Shown: positions 8,119-17,162 of the stretch, one piece after another
Position numbering within the stretch: the first letter of the stretch is position 1
Layout: every line of letters begins with the position of its first letter
DNA from: an uncultured Peptococcaceae bacterium
GTDB lineage: Bacteria; Bacillota; Peptococcia; Peptococcales; Peptococcaceae
NCBI GenBank assembly: GCA_949743265.1
Contig: CATJSX010000114.1
Span: 1 to 44,798 of the forward strand
Length of the DNA stretch: 44,798 nt
Direction of reading: 5' to 3'
Notes under the pieces: model-generated
The model's input: the letters and a program-made list of their open reading frames with translations, nothing else
Told to the model about the DNA's origin: nothing
The model's database searches: none
Made by a program: the position numbers and the translations under genes

Positions 8119-8698
8119 AGGTGCCATTATTCATAAAACAGAACAATCCATCATGATTTCTGGCGGAATGATTGGCTATGAAGTTTTTTTACCTGTCAAC
8201 CGACTGTTAAATTATAGTGTTGGCGAAGAAAGGGAATTTTATATATACTGTCATGTGCGTGAAGATGCGTTAAGTTTATATGGTTTCGATTCGTGGGAAG
8301 AACGAAATTTTTTTCTGCTGCTTTTAAACGTTTCAGGCGTGGGACCGAAAGGCGCCTTGGCCATTATTGGCGAAAGCACATTAAGCGGAATATATCAGGC
8401 TATCGCCGAAGAAAATATTGCTTACTTGACCAAGTTATCGGGTATCGGTAAAAAAACGGCACAGCGTTTGATTTTGGAATTAAAAGATAAATTACCACAA
8501 CAAAGTTTTGCATCGCTCGCACAACCTATTGTCAGCGAAAGCAACGACAACCATGATGATATTTTGGCTGTATTGCTTTCGTTAGGCTATCACGAAAGCG
8601 AAATTCGTCGTATTTATCCCCAACTGCACGACGTGATGGCAGCAGGTGACGAACAGCAAATCATAAAAAAAGCTTTGCAACTTCTGGCAAAAATTTAG
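8102..8698 (+). CDS. ruvA: Holliday junction DNA helicase subunit RuvA
   Basis: 198 residues. Domain I is the OB fold (MISYIKGAIIHKTE at the N-terminus, LYGFDSWEERNFF), domain II the tandem HhH region (LLNVSGVGPKGALAI and LSGIGKKTAQRLILELK), and domain III the C-terminal RuvB-contacting helices after a flexible linker near residue 140. The start is ATG 8102, with AAGGAG upstream, inside the end of ruvC. It binds junctions as a tetramer and loads RuvB. Confidence 0.95.
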   Translation: MISYIKGAIIHKTEQSIMISGGMIGYEVFLPVNRLLNYSVGEEREFYIYCHVREDALSLYGFDSWEERNFFLLLLNVSGVGPKGALAIIGESTLSGIYQAIAEENIAYLTKLSGIGKKTAQRLILELKDKLPQQSFASLAQPIVSESNDNHDDILAVLLSLGYHESEIRRIYPQLHDVMAAGDEQQIIKKALQLLAKI

Positions 8699-8710
8699 GA
8701 GGAATAGCTA

Positions 8711-9709
8711 ATGGAAGAACGATTGGTATCGCCAGAAGTCGTCATGGACGATTGGGAAGACGGCAATACAATTCGCCCCAAAACTTTGGTGGGTTATATT
8801 GGACAAGAAAAAGTAAAAAGCAACCTCAATGTGTATATCGAAGCGGCTAAACTGCGCGGTGAAGCGTTGGATCATGTATTGCTTTATGGACCGCCGGGAT
8901 TAGGCAAAACGACGCTGGCTAATATCATCGCTAATGAAATGAACGTCAATATCAAAGTAACCAGCGGTCCCGCTATTGAAAGACCAGGCGATTTAGCTGC
9001 GATTTTAACCAATTTAGAACCTCAAGACGTTTTATTCATTGATGAAATTCATCGCATTAACCGTAGTGTTGAAGAAGTATTATATCCAGCCATGGAAGAT
9101 TTTGCCTTGGATATCATGATTGGTAAAGGTCCTAGTGCCCGCTCACTGCGTATTGATCTGCCGCCGTTTACACTAATTGGTGCAACGACCAAAGCCGGTA
9201 TGTTGACATCGCCTTTAAGAGACCGCTTCGGCGTCATTGAACGTCTTGAATTTTATCAACCGAATGAATTGATGACTATTATCCGTCGCAGTGCAGAAAT
9301 ATTACAAGTACCGATTGATGAAGACGGCGCTTGGGAAATTGCCCGTCGTTCGCGGGGAACGCCGCGTATTGCCAACCGACTTTTGAAACGGGTACGAGAT
9401 TTTGCACAAATTAAAGGCGATGGTCTAATTACCTCAGAAATTGCGCATTTAGCGCTGGGTCTACTCAATATTGATCAACTAGGACTAGATAAAACCGATC
9501 GTCGAATGTTAGAAACTATCATTTACAAGTTCAATGGCGGACCAGTAGGTTTGGAAACATTGGCAGCAACTATCAATGAAGAAAGCAGTACTATAGAGGA
9601 CGTTTGCGAACCTTATCTGATGCAGCAAGGATTTTTAAGTCGTACCCCTAGAGGACGTATTTGTACACCGTTGGCATATGACCATTTAGGCGTCAAAAAA
9701 GAGGAGTGA
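8711..9709 (+). CDS. ruvB: Holliday junction branch migration ATPase RuvB
   Basis: 332 residues, the usual RuvB length. N-terminal [15 protein letters not shown]-type segment, Walker [10 protein letters not shown], Walker B FIDEIHR, sensor GATTKAGML, arginine-finger region SPLRDRFG, and a C-terminal winged helix ([10 protein letters not shown], then [17 protein letters not shown]). AGGAGG precedes the ATG. It lies 12 bp after ruvA and 4 bp before the small membrane protein gene. Confidence 0.97.
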   Translation: MEERLVSPEVVMDDWEDGNTIRPKTLVGYIGQEKVKSNLNVYIEAAKLRGEALDHVLLYGPPGLGKTTLANIIANEMNVNIKVTSGPAIERPGDLAAILTNLEPQDVLFIDEIHRINRSVEEVLYPAMEDFALDIMIGKGPSARSLRIDLPPFTLIGATTKAGMLTSPLRDRFGVIERLEFYQPNELMTIIRRSAEILQVPIDEDGAWEIARRSRGTPRIANRLLKRVRDFAQIKGDGLITSEIAHLALGLLNIDQLGLDKTDRRMLETIIYKFNGGPVGLETLAATINEESSTIEDVCEPYLMQQGFLSRTPRGRICTPLAYDHLGVKKEE

Positions 9710-9713
9710 GTCC

Positions 9714-9926
9714 ATGAGCAGTTTAGGAAAATGGTTGATTATAGCAGGCATAGGATTCATTGCAGCAGGCATTGTCGTATGTATCTTGAGCAGATGGACA
9801 GCAATCGGACGCTTGCCCGGCGATATTTTTATCAAAAGCGAGCACGGCGCTTTTTATTTCCCAATTGTTAGCTGTTTGATCATCAGCATCGTTTTATCTA
9901 TATTGCTGAATTTATTTCACCGTTAA
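9714..9926 (+). CDS. DUF2905-family small membrane protein
   Basis: 70 residues and two transmembrane helices joined by the family's signature loop GRLPGDIFIKSEHGAFYFPI. Members commonly sit inside ruvB-queA regions of Firmicutes and have no assigned function. GAGGAG at the ruvB stop provides the ribosome site, so translation is coupled to ruvB. Confidence 0.85.
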   Translation: MSSLGKWLIIAGIGFIAAGIVVCILSRWTAIGRLPGDIFIKSEHGAFYFPIVSCLIISIVLSILLNLFHR

Positions 9927-9950
9927 AAACTATTAAATGAGGAAATGCCT

Positions 9951-10970
9951 ATGAAAACAAAGGATTTTGATTTTGAATTACCAACTGAATTGATCGCCCA
10001 ACATCCCTTGGAAAAAAGAGATAATTCACGGCTTTTAGTATTAAATAAAACAACTGGCGCTATCAGCCACAAACATTTTACCGACATTACCGATTACTTG
10101 CGTGCTGGCGATGTACTGGTGATCAATAATACCAAAGTTATTCCTGCCAGACTTTTTGGCATTAAACAAGGGGGCACAGCTCATATTGAAGTACTTTTAT
10201 TGAAGCAAACAAACGAAAAAGATTGTTGGGAAGTTTTAGTCAAACCCGGCAAACGAGTAAAAACCGGCGCTATAATTGATTTTGGTAGTAAACTGATCGG
10301 AGAAATCATCAGCGAAACATCTTCTGGGCGCATTATTCGTTTTTATTACGAAGGTATTTTCACCGAAATTTTAGATGAGTTAGGTGCTATGCCTTTACCG
10401 CCTTATATCACAGAAAAATTGGAAGATCAAAACCGCTACCAAACAGTATATGCCAAATACGACGGCTCAGCAGCAGCGCCTACAGCAGGATTACATTTTA
10501 CTCCAGAACTATTGGAAAAAATTAAGACAATGGGTGTTGAAGTGGTCGAAGTTCTGTTGCATGTGGGTCTAGGAACTTTTCGTCCGGTTCAAGCCGAGGA
10601 AATTAGTGATCATGAAATGCATAGCGAATATTATGATATATCGCCGCAAGCCGCCCAATGCATCAATAAAGCCAAAGAAGAAGGGCGTCGCGTTATTGCC
10701 GTCGGTACCACTTCCACCAGAACCTTAGAAAGCGTTGCCCAAAATGGACGTCTCAAAAGCGGCGATGGCTGGACGCAGATTTTTATTTATCCCGGCTATC
10801 AATTTCAAATTTTAGATGGTTTAATTACCAATTTTCATTTGCCAAAATCCACATTGGTGATGCTAGTCAGCGCTTTGGCGGGTAAAGAAAATGTTTTGCA
10901 TGCCTATCATGAAGCAATAGCAGAAAAATATCGTTTCTTTTCTTTTGGTGATGCAATGCTGATTATTTAA
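9951..10970 (+). CDS. queA: S-adenosylmethionine:tRNA ribosyltransferase-isomerase QueA
   Basis: 339 residues. Transfers and isomerises the ribosyl moiety of SAM onto preQ1 at tRNA position 34, forming epoxyqueuosine. Family motifs are intact: [14 protein letters not shown] at the N-terminus, [13 protein letters not shown], the [10 protein letters not shown] block, [19 protein letters not shown] and [16 protein letters not shown] chose ATG 9951 (GAGG 8 nt upstream) over ATG 9945, which sits only 2 nt from it. It ends the ruv operon; no tgt gene follows in this window. The preQ1-controlled genes at 17 kb feed the same pathway. Confidence 0.96.
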   Translation: MKTKDFDFELPTELIAQHPLEKRDNSRLLVLNKTTGAISHKHFTDITDYLRAGDVLVINNTKVIPARLFGIKQGGTAHIEVLLLKQTNEKDCWEVLVKPGKRVKTGAIIDFGSKLIGEIISETSSGRIIRFYYEGIFTEILDELGAMPLPPYITEKLEDQNRYQTVYAKYDGSAAAPTAGLHFTPELLEKIKTMGVEVVEVLLHVGLGTFRPVQAEEISDHEMHSEYYDISPQAAQCINKAKEEGRRVIAVGTTSTRTLESVAQNGRLKSGDGWTQIFIYPGYQFQILDGLITNFHLPKSTLVMLVSALAGKENVLHAYHEAIAEKYRFFSFGDAMLII

Positions 10971-10998
10971 AAGACATTTAAACAAATAGAAATTTAAT

Positions 10999-11036
10999 AA
11001 AAAATGAGCCAACTATTATTAAAAATAGTTGGCTCA
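10999..11036. terminator. Hairpin downstream of queA
   Basis: 13-bp perfect stem (11005-11017 with 11024-11036), 6-nt loop. The T-run exists only in the minus-strand reading (six A at 10999-11004), so it would stop minus-strand transcripts leaving tRNA-Pro; on the plus strand it may only stabilise the queA 3' end. Confidence 0.65.
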
Positions 11037-11119
11037 AATCGTATATATCGTCAATTTCATAATGCATTGCGCGTTACAAAAAATTGCCATTCTTATGCAG
11101 CAAGAAATGCTGAAAAATT

Positions 11120-11149
11120 AAAAAAGAACGCCAACTTTCGCTGACGTTC
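11120..11149 (-). terminator. Terminator of tRNA-Pro
   Basis: Minus-strand hairpin GAACGTCA with TGGCGTTC (one G-U pair), loop of 8, then a six-T run at 11125-11120. It directly follows the tRNA-Pro 3' end. Confidence 0.75.
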
Positions 11150-11155
11150 GACCAA

Positions 11156-11229
11156 TCGGGGTGGCAGGATTCGAACCTGTGGCATCCACGTCCCGAACGT
11201 GGCACTCTACCAAACTGAGCTACACCCCG
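11156..11229 (-). tRNA. tRNA-Pro (anticodon CGG)
   Basis: Cloverleaf on the minus strand: acceptor CGGGGTG with CACCCCG, D-loop AGCTCAGTTTGGTAGAG, anticodon loop TTCGGGA giving CGG, T-loop GGTTCGAATCC, discriminator A. The CCA end is not encoded. TTGACA-17-TAGAAT promoter lies just upstream. Confidence 0.95.
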
Positions 11230-11238
11230 ATGTTAAAT

Positions 11239-11267
11239 ATTCTATTATGAAAAAGTTATCTTGTCAA
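11239..11267 (-). promoter_or_regulatory. Promoter of tRNA-Pro
   Basis: Minus-strand TTGACA (11267-11262) and TAGAAT (11244-11239), spacer 17 bp, ending about 10 bp before the tRNA 5' end. The remaining 11268-11465 holds no supportable gene. Confidence 0.8.
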
Positions 11268-11465
11268 TTACAATTTTGCATTTTAGTCAAAAATTTTACA
11301 GAATCACCATAGAAGCGAAACGAAAAAGTACGCCAAACGGCACATCTCAAGTTTTGCATAAATCCAAAAACGAATATCATGTTATACTATCACGGTATAA
11401 TTATTTCTTAACTTCAATTTTATTACTTTTTTCATGCGTTTTCTGTGAATATTTGATGAAACCTC

Positions 11466-11499
11466 TTGCCAAATCGAAAAAGAAATGATAAAATATAAT
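11466..11499 (+). promoter_or_regulatory. Promoter of the tRNA Thr-Ala-Gly cluster
   Basis: TTGCCA (11466-11471) with TAAAAT (11489-11494), spacer 17 bp; an overlapping TATAAT sits at 11494-11499. The tRNA cluster begins at 11537. Confidence 0.6.
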
Positions 11500-11536
11500 T
11501 CGTGCTAGAGATGATAACTCATTTCAAGCAAGAAGT

Positions 11537-11609
11537 GCCGGTGTAGCTCAATTGGCAGAGCAGCTGATTTGTAATCAGCAGGTTGCGGGTTCAAGTCCCA
11601 TCACCGGCT
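11537..11609 (+). tRNA. tRNA-Thr (anticodon TGT)
   Basis: Acceptor GCCGGTG with CACCGGC, anticodon stem GCTGA/TCAGC enclosing TTTGTAA (TGT), T-loop GGTTCAAGTCC, discriminator T, CCA not encoded. First of three tandem tRNA genes. Confidence 0.95.
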
Positions 11610-11616
11610 TAATAGT

Positions 11617-11689
11617 GGGGGTATAGCTCAGCTGGGAGAGCACCTGCCTTGCAAGCAGGGGGTCAAGAGTTCGAATCTCTTTATCTCCA
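11617..11689 (+). tRNA. tRNA-Ala (anticodon TGC)
   Basis: Acceptor GGGGGTA with TATCTCC (two G-U pairs), anticodon stem CCTGC/GCAGG enclosing CTTGCAA (TGC), T-loop GTTCGAATC, discriminator A. Seven bases after tRNA-Thr. Confidence 0.94.
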
Positions 11690-11697
11690 TTAAATAT

Positions 11698-11769
11698 GCG
11701 GAAGTGGCTCAGTGGTAGAGCATCGCCTTGCCAAGGCGAGGGTCGCGAGTTCGAATCTCGTTTTCCGCT
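11698..11769 (+). tRNA. tRNA-Gly (anticodon GCC)
   Basis: Acceptor GCGGAAG with TTTCCGC, anticodon stem TCGCC/GGCGA enclosing TTGCCAA (GCC), T-loop GTTCGAATC, discriminator T. Last gene of the cluster. Confidence 0.95.
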
Positions 11770-11777
11770 TTATATAA

Positions 11778-11826
11778 TAAAAAGGCTATCGCAGAGGAAT
11801 ATTTTCCAATGTGATAGCTTTTTTGT
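11778..11826 (+). terminator. Terminator of the tRNA cluster
   Basis: Stem AAAGGCTATCGCA with TGTGATAGCTTT, followed by a six-T run near 11819-11824. The stretch 11827-12058 beyond it holds nothing I can support. Confidence 0.8.
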
Positions 11827-12058
11827 TTGACCGTATATTTATATATCCAAAACTACTTATAAACAATTTCTGTAAGATTTAAAAAGTGCGATATTCAAAC
11901 GCTTTTATCATGCTATAACAGAGCATACAAGACAACTATGCTATGAAACACAGTAGCTGAAAAACGAATAAAGTTTTAAAAAATATTGGTCAACATACGT
12001 TCAGCAATAAACACATAATTGACGTTTTTTATACAACATGAAATACAATACACAAAAT

Positions 12059-12084
12059 AAAAAAGGGCTTAACTAAGCCCTTTA
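12059..12084 (-). terminator. Terminator of tRNA-Ala(GGC)
   Basis: Minus-strand AAAGGGCTT and AAGCCCTTT stem with a 4-nt loop, then a T-run at 12064-12059. Confidence 0.8.
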
Positions 12085-12087
12085 CTA

Positions 12088-12160
12088 TGGAGCATAGGGG
12101 ATTCGAACCCCTGACCCCCACACTGCCAGTGTGATGCGCTCCCAGCTGCGCTAATGCCCC
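12088..12160 (-). tRNA. tRNA-Ala (anticodon GGC)
   Basis: Minus strand: acceptor GGGGCAT with ATGCTCC, anticodon stem TCACA/TGTGG enclosing CTGGCAG (GGC), T-loop GGTTCGAATCC, discriminator A, CCA not encoded. It complements the TGC-alanine tRNA 400 bp away on the other strand. Confidence 0.93.
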
Positions 12161-12170
12161 CTTTTTTCAT

Positions 12171-12200
12171 ATTATATCATAGTTTGTAAGAGTTTAGCAA
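12171..12200 (-). promoter_or_regulatory. Promoter of tRNA-Ala(GGC)
   Basis: Minus-strand TTGCTA (12200-12195) and TATAAT (12176-12171), spacer 18 bp. Confidence 0.65.
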
Positions 12201-12314
12201 GTTTTTATTATCATTTTTTGAAACGAAAAAATCTCTTTACTATCTGACTGAATAAATTCTGTGAGTCGAATGTTTTTAGGTATCCATCTGTGTTAGAACG
12301 AAGCATTTATTCTT

Positions 12315-12351
12315 AAAAAAAACGTCGGAAGCCATTATAGTTTCCAACGTT
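12315..12351 (-). terminator. Terminator after the LysR gene
   Basis: Minus-strand AACGTTGGAA pairs with TTCCGACGTT (one G-U), then eight T at 12322-12315, just past the stop codon. Confidence 0.85.
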
Positions 12352-12358
12352 TTGGTAG

Positions 12359-13285
12359 TTACTTATTAAAATAATGTTTAACACAATCGCATAATTCCTG
12401 ATAAATAATACCTTCTGTATGTGCCCATTTGTCCCGCTTGCCTACTAAAGAAGCAATAATAATTTGCCGTTTCAAACGCTCTTCAATTTTTAAGGGAACA
12501 ATACTGCCTGTCTGCACATAAATATCGTCGTTCATTGCCTTTTTAGAAGTAATAATGACGGCATTTTGCTTTTTAATTAACGCCTTTTTCAAATGTTCGC
12601 AATCCTCAAAGAAGTCTCCTTGCCTAAGCCCTTTAGGCACATGACCACTGAAATATTCCCATAACCGACGACGATTAGAACTAATCGGATAGTCTGTTAA
12701 ATCCTCCGATACTACATACGTTGAAGCTGTCAATGGATGGTTTTTGCCCACAAATAAGCACAATTCATCCATTGCAACAAAACCATACATTAAATTAGCT
12801 TCCTCTGCGACTTGTCTGATGCGCTTTTCTTCCATTGCCCAAAAATCCACAATAGCTATATCAGCCTGTGCTTTAGCTAGTCCTTGGATACTTTTCATGA
12901 CATCGCTTTCGATAAGTTTTAAACGAACCTTGGGATATTTTTCCTGAAAATACGTTACTAGATAATATCCTAAATCACTAGAAGACAAAAAAGGCAAAAA
13001 AACAGTCATCTCGCCTTCAATCTCTTGATCCGTTAATTTCTTAATTTCTCTTAGTTCCTCCACCATCTGCAAGATTGCAGCCGCTTTATCCAGCACAACT
13101 TGTCCCATCAATGTTGGCATAACCCCTTGCTTACCGCGAATAAAAATAGGAACGCCAATTTCCTGCTCTAAATTATTTAACGCCACGCTAAGCGATGGTT
13201 GCGATATAAAGAGCTCTCTTGCTGCTTTAGAAATAGATTGTTGACGCTCAATTTCTTTGATATACACTAATTGATCTAATCGCAT
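12359..13285 (-). CDS. LysR-family transcriptional regulator
   Basis: 308 residues. The N-terminal winged helix is typical (MRLDQLVYIKEIERQQSISK, AARELFISQPSLSVALNNLE, then GVPIFIRGKQGVMPT). Residues about 90-300 form the periplasmic-binding-like effector domain. A GGGG-rich site precedes the ATG. It starts 37 bp after the DUF1846 gene and is probably co-transcribed with it. No divergent target gene, the usual LysR arrangement, is present, so the regulon and effector are unknown. Confidence 0.9.
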   Translation of the reverse strand: MRLDQLVYIKEIERQQSISKAARELFISQPSLSVALNNLEQEIGVPIFIRGKQGVMPTLMGQVVLDKAAAILQMVEELREIKKLTDQEIEGEMTVFLPFLSSSDLGYYLVTYFQEKYPKVRLKLIESDVMKSIQGLAKAQADIAIVDFWAMEEKRIRQVAEEANLMYGFVAMDELCLFVGKNHPLTASTYVVSEDLTDYPISSNRRRLWEYFSGHVPKGLRQGDFFEDCEHLKKALIKKQNAVIITSKKAMNDDIYVQTGSIVPLKIEERLKRQIIIASLVGKRDKWAHTEGIIYQELCDCVKHYFNK

Positions 13286-13322
13286 GACCTATTTCCCCTT
13301 CTATACTCTCCAAGCAGCAACA

Positions 13323-14846
13323 TCAATTATAGTACAAATTGTCACTAGGATAAACCGCATCACAAGTAACGTCAATTTCGAGCTTGCTAAAACATTCTTC
13401 GTCAGTGCGACTCAAAATCGTTGTCGAATGAGCCTGACAGCCTGACAATTTCCCTAATTGTTCCAAACAAATCTGCGCAGTTGGATTCGTAGCGGCACAA
13501 ATAGTCAACGCAATAAGCATTTCTTCACTATTTAATCTTGGGTTTTTGCTGCCCAGCATTTCCGATTTCATTTTGCGAATCGGCTCCAAAATCACCGGCG
13601 AAATCAAATGAATTTCATCAGCTACATGCGCTAATTCCTTGATGGCATTAATCATCGCCGCCGAAGTTGCACTCATTAAATCAGAGCTTTTACCAGTAAT
13701 AATCTTGCCGTTTTCCAACTCAATAGCAACAGCCGAACAAATGGGATTTTTCTCATTTCCACCTTGCTGTCGTATGCGTCCTTCCATTTCTGCGGCGGCA
13801 ATCATAGCTGGAATAACCACATTGCGATCATAAGGTGCCAGCCCTAATTCACCCATAATCAATGTCACCCGCTCAAAAGTTTCCTTGTCCACATAGCCTT
13901 TCTTATACTCGCACGCCGTTTTAAAATATCGTCTTACAATTTCTTGACGAGAAGCTTCTTTGACCACTTCATCATCAATAATACCAAAACCGACCCGATT
14001 AACCCCCATATCAGTAGGAGATTTATATACCGCTTCCTCACCAGTAATTTTTTCTATAATGCGTTTAAGCACTGGAAACGCTTCAATATCCCGATTGTAA
14101 TTAACAGCTACTTCACCATAAGCATCAACATGAAACGAATCAATCATATTGACGTCTTTCAAATCAGCCGTCGCCGCTTCATAAGCGATATTTAAGGGGT
14201 GCTTTAAAGGAACGTTCCATACGGGAAACGTTTCAAACTTGGAATACCCTGCCGTATTACCTCTAATCCATTCATGATATAGTTGGCTCAAACAAGTCGC
14301 CAATTTACCAGAGCCGGGACCGGGAGCTGTCACAACAACGATAGGTTTCGTTGTTTCAATATACGGATTTTGACCATAACCTTCTTCACTAACTACTGTA
14401 TTCACATCAAAAGGATACCCTTTTGTCGCGTGGTGCTTGTACACTTTGATACCGCGCCGTTCCAACTTATTGATAAAAATTGTTGTTGCTGGCTGCTCAT
14501 CATAGCGAGTAATCACCACACTATTCAAATCCAATTCCCACGCTCTCAAATCATCAATCAGCCGCAAAACATCCATATCATAAGTAATGCCAAAATCGCC
14601 GCGAATTTTGTTGCGTTCAATATCTCCAGCATAAACACAAATAATAATCTCCACTTTATCTTTCAGGCGATGCAACAATTTAATCTTGGCATTGGCGTCA
14701 AATCCCGGTAAAACCCTTTTGGCATGAAAATCGCCCAAAAGTTTACCGCCAAACTCCAAATAGAGCTTATCATAATCGTTTACCCGCTCCAAAATATACT
14801 TAGACTGTTCCTCTAAATACTTTTTCGGATCAAAACCTATTTTCAT
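13323..14846 (-). CDS. DUF1846-family protein with P-loop-like motif
   Basis: 507 residues, the normal family length, starting [15 protein letters not shown]. Conserved family blocks are seen: [20 protein letters not shown], a glycine-rich nucleotide-loop-like [15 protein letters not shown] near residue 190, and [12 protein letters not shown]. No function is established for the family; the P-loop-like stretch suggests nucleotide binding. I chose ATG 14846 because GGTGA lies 5 nt upstream and the family begins there; an upstream TTG/GTG extension to 14885 is less likely. The 5' leader contains competing hairpins at 14873-14914. Confidence 0.88.
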   Translation of the reverse strand: MKIGFDPKKYLEEQSKYILERVNDYDKLYLEFGGKLLGDFHAKRVLPGFDANAKIKLLHRLKDKVEIIICVYAGDIERNKIRGDFGITYDMDVLRLIDDLRAWELDLNSVVITRYDEQPATTIFINKLERRGIKVYKHHATKGYPFDVNTVVSEEGYGQNPYIETTKPIVVVTAPGPGSGKLATCLSQLYHEWIRGNTAGYSKFETFPVWNVPLKHPLNIAYEAATADLKDVNMIDSFHVDAYGEVAVNYNRDIEAFPVLKRIIEKITGEEAVYKSPTDMGVNRVGFGIIDDEVVKEASRQEIVRRYFKTACEYKKGYVDKETFERVTLIMGELGLAPYDRNVVIPAMIAAAEMEGRIRQQGGNEKNPICSAVAIELENGKIITGKSSDLMSATSAAMINAIKELAHVADEIHLISPVILEPIRKMKSEMLGSKNPRLNSEEMLIALTICAATNPTAQICLEQLGKLSGCQAHSTTILSRTDEECFSKLEIDVTCDAVYPSDNLYYN

Positions 14847-14872
14847 AAAATTCACCGTTCCCTTCGCTGGAT

Positions 14873-14936
14873 TGCCGTTCGACAAGCAAATCGACGGCTT
14901 GCTCGCCGTCGATTATTTATTCTTCTTTATATTATA
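14873..14936 (-). promoter_or_regulatory. Leader of the DUF1846 gene: -10 box and two competing hairpins
   Basis: A minus-strand TATAAT (14936-14931) is followed by a perfect 10-bp stem, 14905-14914 with 14889-14898, loop 6. The inner arm GCCGTCGA (14898-14891) can instead pair with a downstream TCGAACGGC-type arm at 14881-14873 with one bulged base. Only one hairpin can exist at a time. No T-run follows, so termination is not implied. Confidence 0.4.
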
Positions 14937-15001
14937 CCGTGACTACTGAAAAAAAGGAAAGGAAATTTTTTATTTTAACATAAATTTTTCACACAATCAC
15001 A

Positions 15002-15961
15002 CTATCGTGGAAACTGTACCGGCTCCGTTTGAGCATCAATTAGCACGAATTTATAACCGTTCTCCAGCAAATAATCCAAAAGTTTGGGCAAATACTCTAC
15101 TGTTTTCGGCGTATCATGAATTAAAATCACAGGCGTTTCTCCTTTAGTTTTTAAACGCTCAACTTGCGCAATCGTATGCGTGACGTACTCTTCACTGCGA
15201 AATTTCCAATCCAGAGAATCAACATTCCAATCCCACATAGACAATCCCTGATTGACAACGGCTTCTACATATTCATCAATCATATACGGCTTGCTGCCAT
15301 AAGGAACACGAATCAGCGGCGTATATTTACCTGTCGTTTGATGAATAAATTCCTGCCCATAAAGCATTTCCCATAATACGCTATTGCTATCAGCATAAAA
15401 TTTTTCCTTGCGATGCGTTACGCCATGCATTCCCGGCATATGTCCAGCTTGAACTAAACGAATTACTGATTCTTTATATCGTTCCATATTAGGCTCCAGC
15501 ATAAAAAAAGTTGCTTTCACATCATAAGCCTCTAAAACGTCTAAAAGCGCTTCTGTCGAGGCTGAAGGACCATCGTCAATAGTCAAATAGACATGATTAC
15601 TCCCATCATTATAACTTTTTGTATAAACCAAAGGCGCAGGCGACGGTATTTCTTCCGCCATATTTTCAGTAATAGACGTGCCGTCATTTTCTAGCGGTAC
15701 ATCTATAGACTTGTCCAACACTAAATCATCTTCTATTGGCAGACGATGACGTTCGTCGCGTTCTACTTTATCCATCATCGAAACTGAAGAAACCTCTGGT
15801 GATGAATTATTTGCTTCAAATCGTTCATTACCTAACCAATAAGCTGCTCCTAAAACCATAACGATTAAACCGCAACCCATAGAACGAAAAATCAACTTTC
15901 TTGTTCTTCGTTTATGCCGATCTTTGCGCTTTAATCGCGGCTGATGCTCCAATTCTTCCAC
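15002..15961 (-). CDS. Membrane-anchored polysaccharide deacetylase (NodB domain)
   Basis: 319 residues from GTG 15961, with AAAGGAG 7 nt upstream. A strongly basic cytoplasmic N-terminus (about 1-25) precedes one transmembrane helix (GCGLIVMVLGAAYWLG), then a roughly 70-residue acidic linker, then the NodB/CE4 domain. Motif 1 reads YLTIDDGPS (usual TFDDGP), metal ligands HGVTH, motif 3 RVPYGSKP, motif 4 WDWNVDSLDW and motif 5 LIHD. This predicts metal-dependent N- or O-deacetylation of cell-envelope polysaccharide or peptidoglycan outside the membrane. The substrate cannot be read. Isoleucine in place of phenylalanine in motif 1 is conservative. Confidence 0.88.
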   Translation of the reverse strand: MEELEHQPRLKRKDRHKRRTRKLIFRSMGCGLIVMVLGAAYWLGNERFEANNSSPEVSSVSMMDKVERDERHRLPIEDDLVLDKSIDVPLENDGTSITENMAEEIPSPAPLVYTKSYNDGSNHVYLTIDDGPSASTEALLDVLEAYDVKATFFMLEPNMERYKESVIRLVQAGHMPGMHGVTHRKEKFYADSNSVLWEMLYGQEFIHQTTGKYTPLIRVPYGSKPYMIDEYVEAVVNQGLSMWDWNVDSLDWKFRSEEYVTHTIAQVERLKTKGETPVILIHDTPKTVEYLPKLLDYLLENGYKFVLIDAQTEPVQFPR

Positions 15962-16108
15962 TGCTGTTCTCCTTTCGCTCGCTTTAATTATTCATCCAAT
16001 CGTATAACGTCTTCGCTCTCATTCATAATCTCTTAAAAATTCTCTTTCTTCATTTATCATAACGATTTGAACCGATAAATACAACACCCAAAAACTAACA
16101 GCTGTTGC

Positions 16109-16579
16109 TTATTGATTTTGTTTAGTCAATAAATACTCCTTCAAAAAATCGCCCACACAATAAAAACTCCCCTGCCCTTGCGCCAACAAATCGCCTTTTT
16201 GGTTATACACCTTAGCTTCCCCAAAAATAACGTTTTTGCCATTTTTGGTAACCGTTCCTACTGCTTTTAACACATCACCACGTCCAGCGCTCTTTAAAAA
16301 ATTAACGCTCAATCCGGTAGTGGCGCCAACTTTATCTAAACTTTTTATCGCCATTCCCATAGCTGAATCAATTAAATTAGCGATAATTCCACCATGAACT
16401 GTTCCTTGAACATTAAGATGTCTTTTGCTAATAGGAATTTCCAGTTCAACTACCCCTTCGCCAACAGAAACAAAATAAAGATCAATCAAATCATGACAAC
16501 CATTGGTTTCTTCTGATTCTAAAAGATAGCCGAACAAACGACAATCAATTCCTTTATTTTCAACTTCACGAAATAACAT
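16109..16579 (-). CDS. PaaI-type hotdog-fold thioesterase
   Basis: 156 residues. The hotdog core contains NVQGTVHGGIIANLIDSAMG, carrying the conserved histidine and aspartate region of PaaI-like acyl-CoA thioesterases, then TTGLSVNFLKSAGRGD and a last strand LLAQGQGSFY. It would hydrolyse acyl- or aryl-CoA thioesters in the cytoplasm; the substrate is not predictable. AGGAGA-like bases precede the ATG. It is upstream of the deacetylase gene on the same strand with a 147-bp gap, so co-transcription is possible but not clear. Confidence 0.85.
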   Translation of the reverse strand: MLFREVENKGIDCRLFGYLLESEETNGCHDLIDLYFVSVGEGVVELEIPISKRHLNVQGTVHGGIIANLIDSAMGMAIKSLDKVGATTGLSVNFLKSAGRGDVLKAVGTVTKNGKNVIFGEAKVYNQKGDLLAQGQGSFYCVGDFLKEYLLTKQNQ

Positions 16580-16982
16580 ATCCTTCTCTCCTTATATCAT
16601 GATAACAGCTAAATATTCTTGATCAAAAACAAAATCTGTTATATGAACAGTAATATTAAAAGACCTTTTTGCCAAACTATATTTTATTATTAGCAACTGC
16701 TTGATGCGTTATCTTTTTACAGAGCATTCTACAAGCAAAAACTATTCGTCATCAATATTCTTTAAAAAATTCCTAACAATGCGCTTAATAAACTTATCTT
16801 TTTAAACTTATCACCACTCTTTTATTCTGTCAATAGCTCTTCGTCAAACTTTTACAAAACCTGAATATTTTTCAACTCTACTAAATTTTTAATCGTCGCC
16901 ATCAGCAAAAATTTTGATTATAATCAAATAAATTGCATTATTTTTATCAAAAATTATCGACGAACAAAATTTTAAATTTTTC
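16580..16982. other. AT-rich intergenic stretch
   Basis: Very AT-rich, between the divergent thioesterase gene and the riboswitch promoter. I see no gene, repeat or structured element in it. Confidence 0.5.
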
Positions 16983-17011
16983 TTGCCAAAAAAAAGCTCC
17001 GTTGTTATAAT
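16983..17011 (+). promoter_or_regulatory. Promoter of the preQ1-controlled operon
   Basis: TTGCCA (16983-16988) and TATAAT (17006-17011), 17-bp spacer; predicted start about 10 bp before the aptamer. Confidence 0.8.
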
Positions 17012-17026
17012 AGAAGCAATTATATT

Positions 17027-17139
17027 AGACAGTTCGCGACCATCCTGTCTATAAACAAAACTACGGGCTTCGTTTTAAGTGTGATTGTCCTCCGCTTAAG
17101 ACGATTTATGATGGGCGCAAAATGAAGCGCCCATTTTTT
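17027..17139 (+). promoter_or_regulatory. preQ1-I riboswitch with terminator platform
   Basis: Aptamer: stem AGACAG (17027-17032) with CTGTCT (17045-17050), loop TTCGCGACCATC resembling the class-I loop, and the A-rich tail ATAAACAAAACTACGGG (17051-17067) needed for the H-type pseudoknot. Platform: a 12-bp hairpin (17070-17081 with 17093-17104) and a terminator stem (17111-17118 with 17127-17134) plus T-run 17134-17139. GGGCTTC (17065-17071) can pair with GAAGCGCCC (17124-17132, one bulge), forming a candidate antiterminator that overlaps both the aptamer tail and the terminator arm. Ligand binding should favour termination. Genes downstream are a radical SAM protein and a queuosine-precursor transporter, as expected for preQ1 sensing. 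Confidence 0.85.
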
Positions 17140-17162
17140 ATTGCTAGAAAGGGGTATTTTAT

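Noticed and set aside
11261-11488. Open frame of 75 codons between the tRNA-Pro promoter and tRNA cluster
   Set aside because: No Shine-Dalgarno site, overlaps the promoter region on both sides, and its composition is like the AT-rich spacer.
14283-14711. 142-codon frame antisense to the DUF1846 gene
   Set aside because: Shadow of a conserved gene with no start signal.
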